A DNA stretch of 64,000 nt, from the NCBI GenBank assembly GCA_013397455.1, contig VYZB01000173.1, forward strand, positions 1,590,734 to 1,654,733, written 5' to 3'. Below are positions 62,101 to 64,000 of this stretch, piece after piece. The notes beneath the pieces are model-generated. The model was not told the DNA's origin. It saw only the letters and a program-made list of their open reading frames with translations, and made no database searches. The DNA is from Crotophaga sulcirostris (lineage: Eukaryota > Chordata > Aves > Cuculiformes > Crotophagidae). Each line of letters begins with the position of its first letter. Position 1 is the first letter of the stretch. A program made the translations under genes and the position numbers.

Positions 62101-63639
62101 TGTCAGAGAAAAGCAAGGTTTGCTCTTTGTTCTGACGGACACAGAAACCCCTCCACTTTTAGCACATCCATTTTTCTGTAAGCATCCACTCGCTTTGAGG
62201 TTTTTTTTAAGCCAGTTAAACACTACAGAAATGCCTTGATAAATTTTGTTAAATTTTAAACAAACAAAAAATACTTTATCTAAATAAAGGTACGTTGCTC
62301 AGAGGGCCAGATCAAGGTCTGGCTACGTACTACTCTTGGGTTTTTCTTGGTAAGAAACCTCTCATTCTCATATAAACCTGTTTGAGCAGATGATAACAAG
62401 TGACTAACATTTACTGCATTTCTCATGTTAAAGGCCCAGTGTTTTGACTGTGTGTTGTAGTTCTATAATGACTTAGTGAAGAAAGCACAGCACAGGGAAA
62501 AAAATGTAACAAGAGAGACAGGCAAGACAAATAATGGAGTCAGGAAAGTTTTTACACTTGAAAGTTGAATCACCATCTGGGAAAGGGAAAAAAAGGCTTC
62601 TGCTGTGCTGCTACCTAGCTGGATCCAAATGATAAAGTTTCACCTGAAGTGCAGAACACAATTTTAGCAAAGTGAAATTGAAACTGTCTGTAAACTAAAG
62701 ATGATGTCTATGGATCAGAAACAACCATGGATCCACTTTAAACAAATCCAGAGGACAAAAATCAGGTTTCAGTTAAAAGTTTGGAACACGATCCAAGCTC
62801 TGGATTAAAAATACTGTCTTCCAAGGAATTTCACATTGTGAACATACACGGTTACCTTGCTTTGTCTCAAACCCCAAGAGCCACCTACAGTTACAAAATT
62901 AAAGTATTTTCTATGCAAGTAATGTGAATGGCAATTTTCCAAGACCGGATAACAAAAAAAATTCAACCTCAACTGCAATCTGCTTATTTCACGTACAAGC
63001 AGTTTTAACTTCGTACAGACTGCGGGGGTTGTGTTTGAGGTAAATATCTCTGGAGATTAGAATTCCAGCTTTAAACTTTGATGCTTACTTCAATATCTGC
63101 AATATTTTATATTACTGCAGTTATGTGTATGCCTATACACTGGTTTAAAACAGAATAACAAGCCGAGCAGAACCTTTGGGTGTATCTGCTGGTTTAGAAT
63201 TCTTTACAAAAATATACAAAGAATTGTGAATGGTTTGACTTTGTTCCCTTCCCTGTAAAACTTGTTTTGCATGTTTTAGTAGAGGGAAAATAAAAGCAGA
63301 AAGACGCCAAACTGCTCCCACATACAGCAATGCAAATTAAAACCTTCCCAGCAGACCCCTGAACCCAAGAATCTCCTCCAGAATACATTTTGCAAAAGTT
63401 GTTTCCACTGCCAAGCTACCACCCAGCTCAAGCTTCAAGGTAACTTCTCCTCAGAACTGGTTTTTACGTTTAGCTAAATTTTACTGGAAACAAAGCAAAG
63501 GCATGGGATTTGGTCTGCACACATATATTGGAAAAACCAACAGTGTTTCCAAGAGCTGCTAAGAATACTCCTAATCTACAGCAGCCAGGTTTGGGGGTTT
63601 CTTAAACAATCCATACACTACAGCAAGAAGATTAACTGA

Positions 63640-63998
63640 CAAGTGGGGACATGAGGGGAGACCTTATCACCCTTTGCAGCTCCCCGAAAGGTGGTTGTAG
63701 TGAGGTGGGTGCTGGTCTCTTCTCTCAAGTGACAAGTGACAGGATGAGAAGAAATGGTCTCAAGTTGCACCAGGGGAGGTTCAGATTGGATATTAGGAAA
63801 AATTTCTTTACTGAAGGAGTGGAGCATTGGAACCAGCTGCCCAGGGAAATGGTGGAGTCCCCATCCCTGGGGGGGGGGGTTCAAAAAGCGTGCAGAGGTG
63901 GCACTTTGGGACATGGTTTAGTAGGCACAGTGGGATTGGGCTGATGGTTGGAATGGATGAGTTTAGAGGTCTTTTCCAACCTTAATGATTCTAAATAG
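63640..63998 (+). mobile_element. CR1 LINE 3' fragment, plus orientation
   Basis: The sequence contains GGGGAGACCTTATCACC, AGGGGAGGTTCAGATTGGAT, TTAGGAAAAATTTCTTTACT, GCTGCCCAGGGAAATGGTGG and AGAGGTCTTTTCCAACCTTA, and ends ATGATTCTAA. This is the end of CR1 ORF2 plus the 3' UTR and terminal repeat of a bird CR1. A run of 11 G near 63870 and other differences suggest a decayed copy. It sits in the USP22 intron in the antisense direction. Confidence 0.93.
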
Positions 63999-64000
63999 TG

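Larger units (their letters stand above)
48200..63639 (-). other. USP22 intron running to the right edge
   Basis: More than 15 kb of A/T-rich sequence upstream of the catalytic-Cys exon. I looked for the exons encoding the STWEPTKREL, DLMYGGIYCF and ZnF-UBP segments on the minus strand and did not find them, so this is read as intron. It holds an old LINE-like fragment near 59.0 kb, short A/T-rich and CA-rich tracts (near 54300-54420 and 54608) and a plus-strand splice-site pair near 53.7 kb. Confidence 0.6.

Overview
This window is a piece of a vertebrate chromosome, almost certainly avian. It holds two recognisable multi-exon genes with GT-AG introns, and its interspersed repeats are CR1 LINE 3' ends of the bird type (3210, 10.8 kb and 63.8 kb). 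Long GC-rich noncoding DNA sits beside compact exons. I see no bacterial genes, operons, CRISPR arrays, tRNAs or rRNAs.

Layout. 1-145 is a GC-rich promoter-like block with two CCAAT boxes and two GC boxes. 146-635 is a degenerate pentanucleotide array that keeps a strict 5-bp register. 636-11.8 kb is GC-rich noncoding DNA with two CR1 pieces, an older LINE reverse-transcriptase fragment on the minus strand (about 4600-5010) and a short 19-bp tandem repeat. 11.83-15.71 kb holds four plus-strand exons of TNFRSF13B (TACI), the BAFF/APRIL receptor of B cells: CRD1, CRD2, stalk plus transmembrane segment, and cytoplasmic tail. Its small first exon was not found. 15.7-21.2 kb is the convergent intergenic region, with a candidate poly(A) signal for TNFRSF13B and a long pyrimidine-rich tract. 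21.2-64 kb is USP22 on the minus strand, the deubiquitinase of the SAGA co-activator. Nine coding exons (21800-48199) join in frame to give 352 residues, corresponding to human residues 174-525, with the catalytic Cys, His and Asp all present. The exons for the N-terminal zinc-finger region were not found; intron sequence runs from 48200 to the right edge.

The two genes are arranged tail to tail and act in unrelated processes (B-cell receptor signalling; histone deubiquitination), so no shared function should be inferred. In humans both genes lie in 17p11.2 but megabases apart, so their adjacency here is a synteny difference worth checking. Composition changes at about 19.7-20 kb, from the GC-rich TNFRSF13B side to the AT-rich USP22 introns.

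I found no convincing undescribed biological system. The most structured unexplained element is the pentamer array next to the promoter-like block. Exon boundaries were set by hand from splice consensus, reading frame and family knowledge; no alignment or database search was possible.
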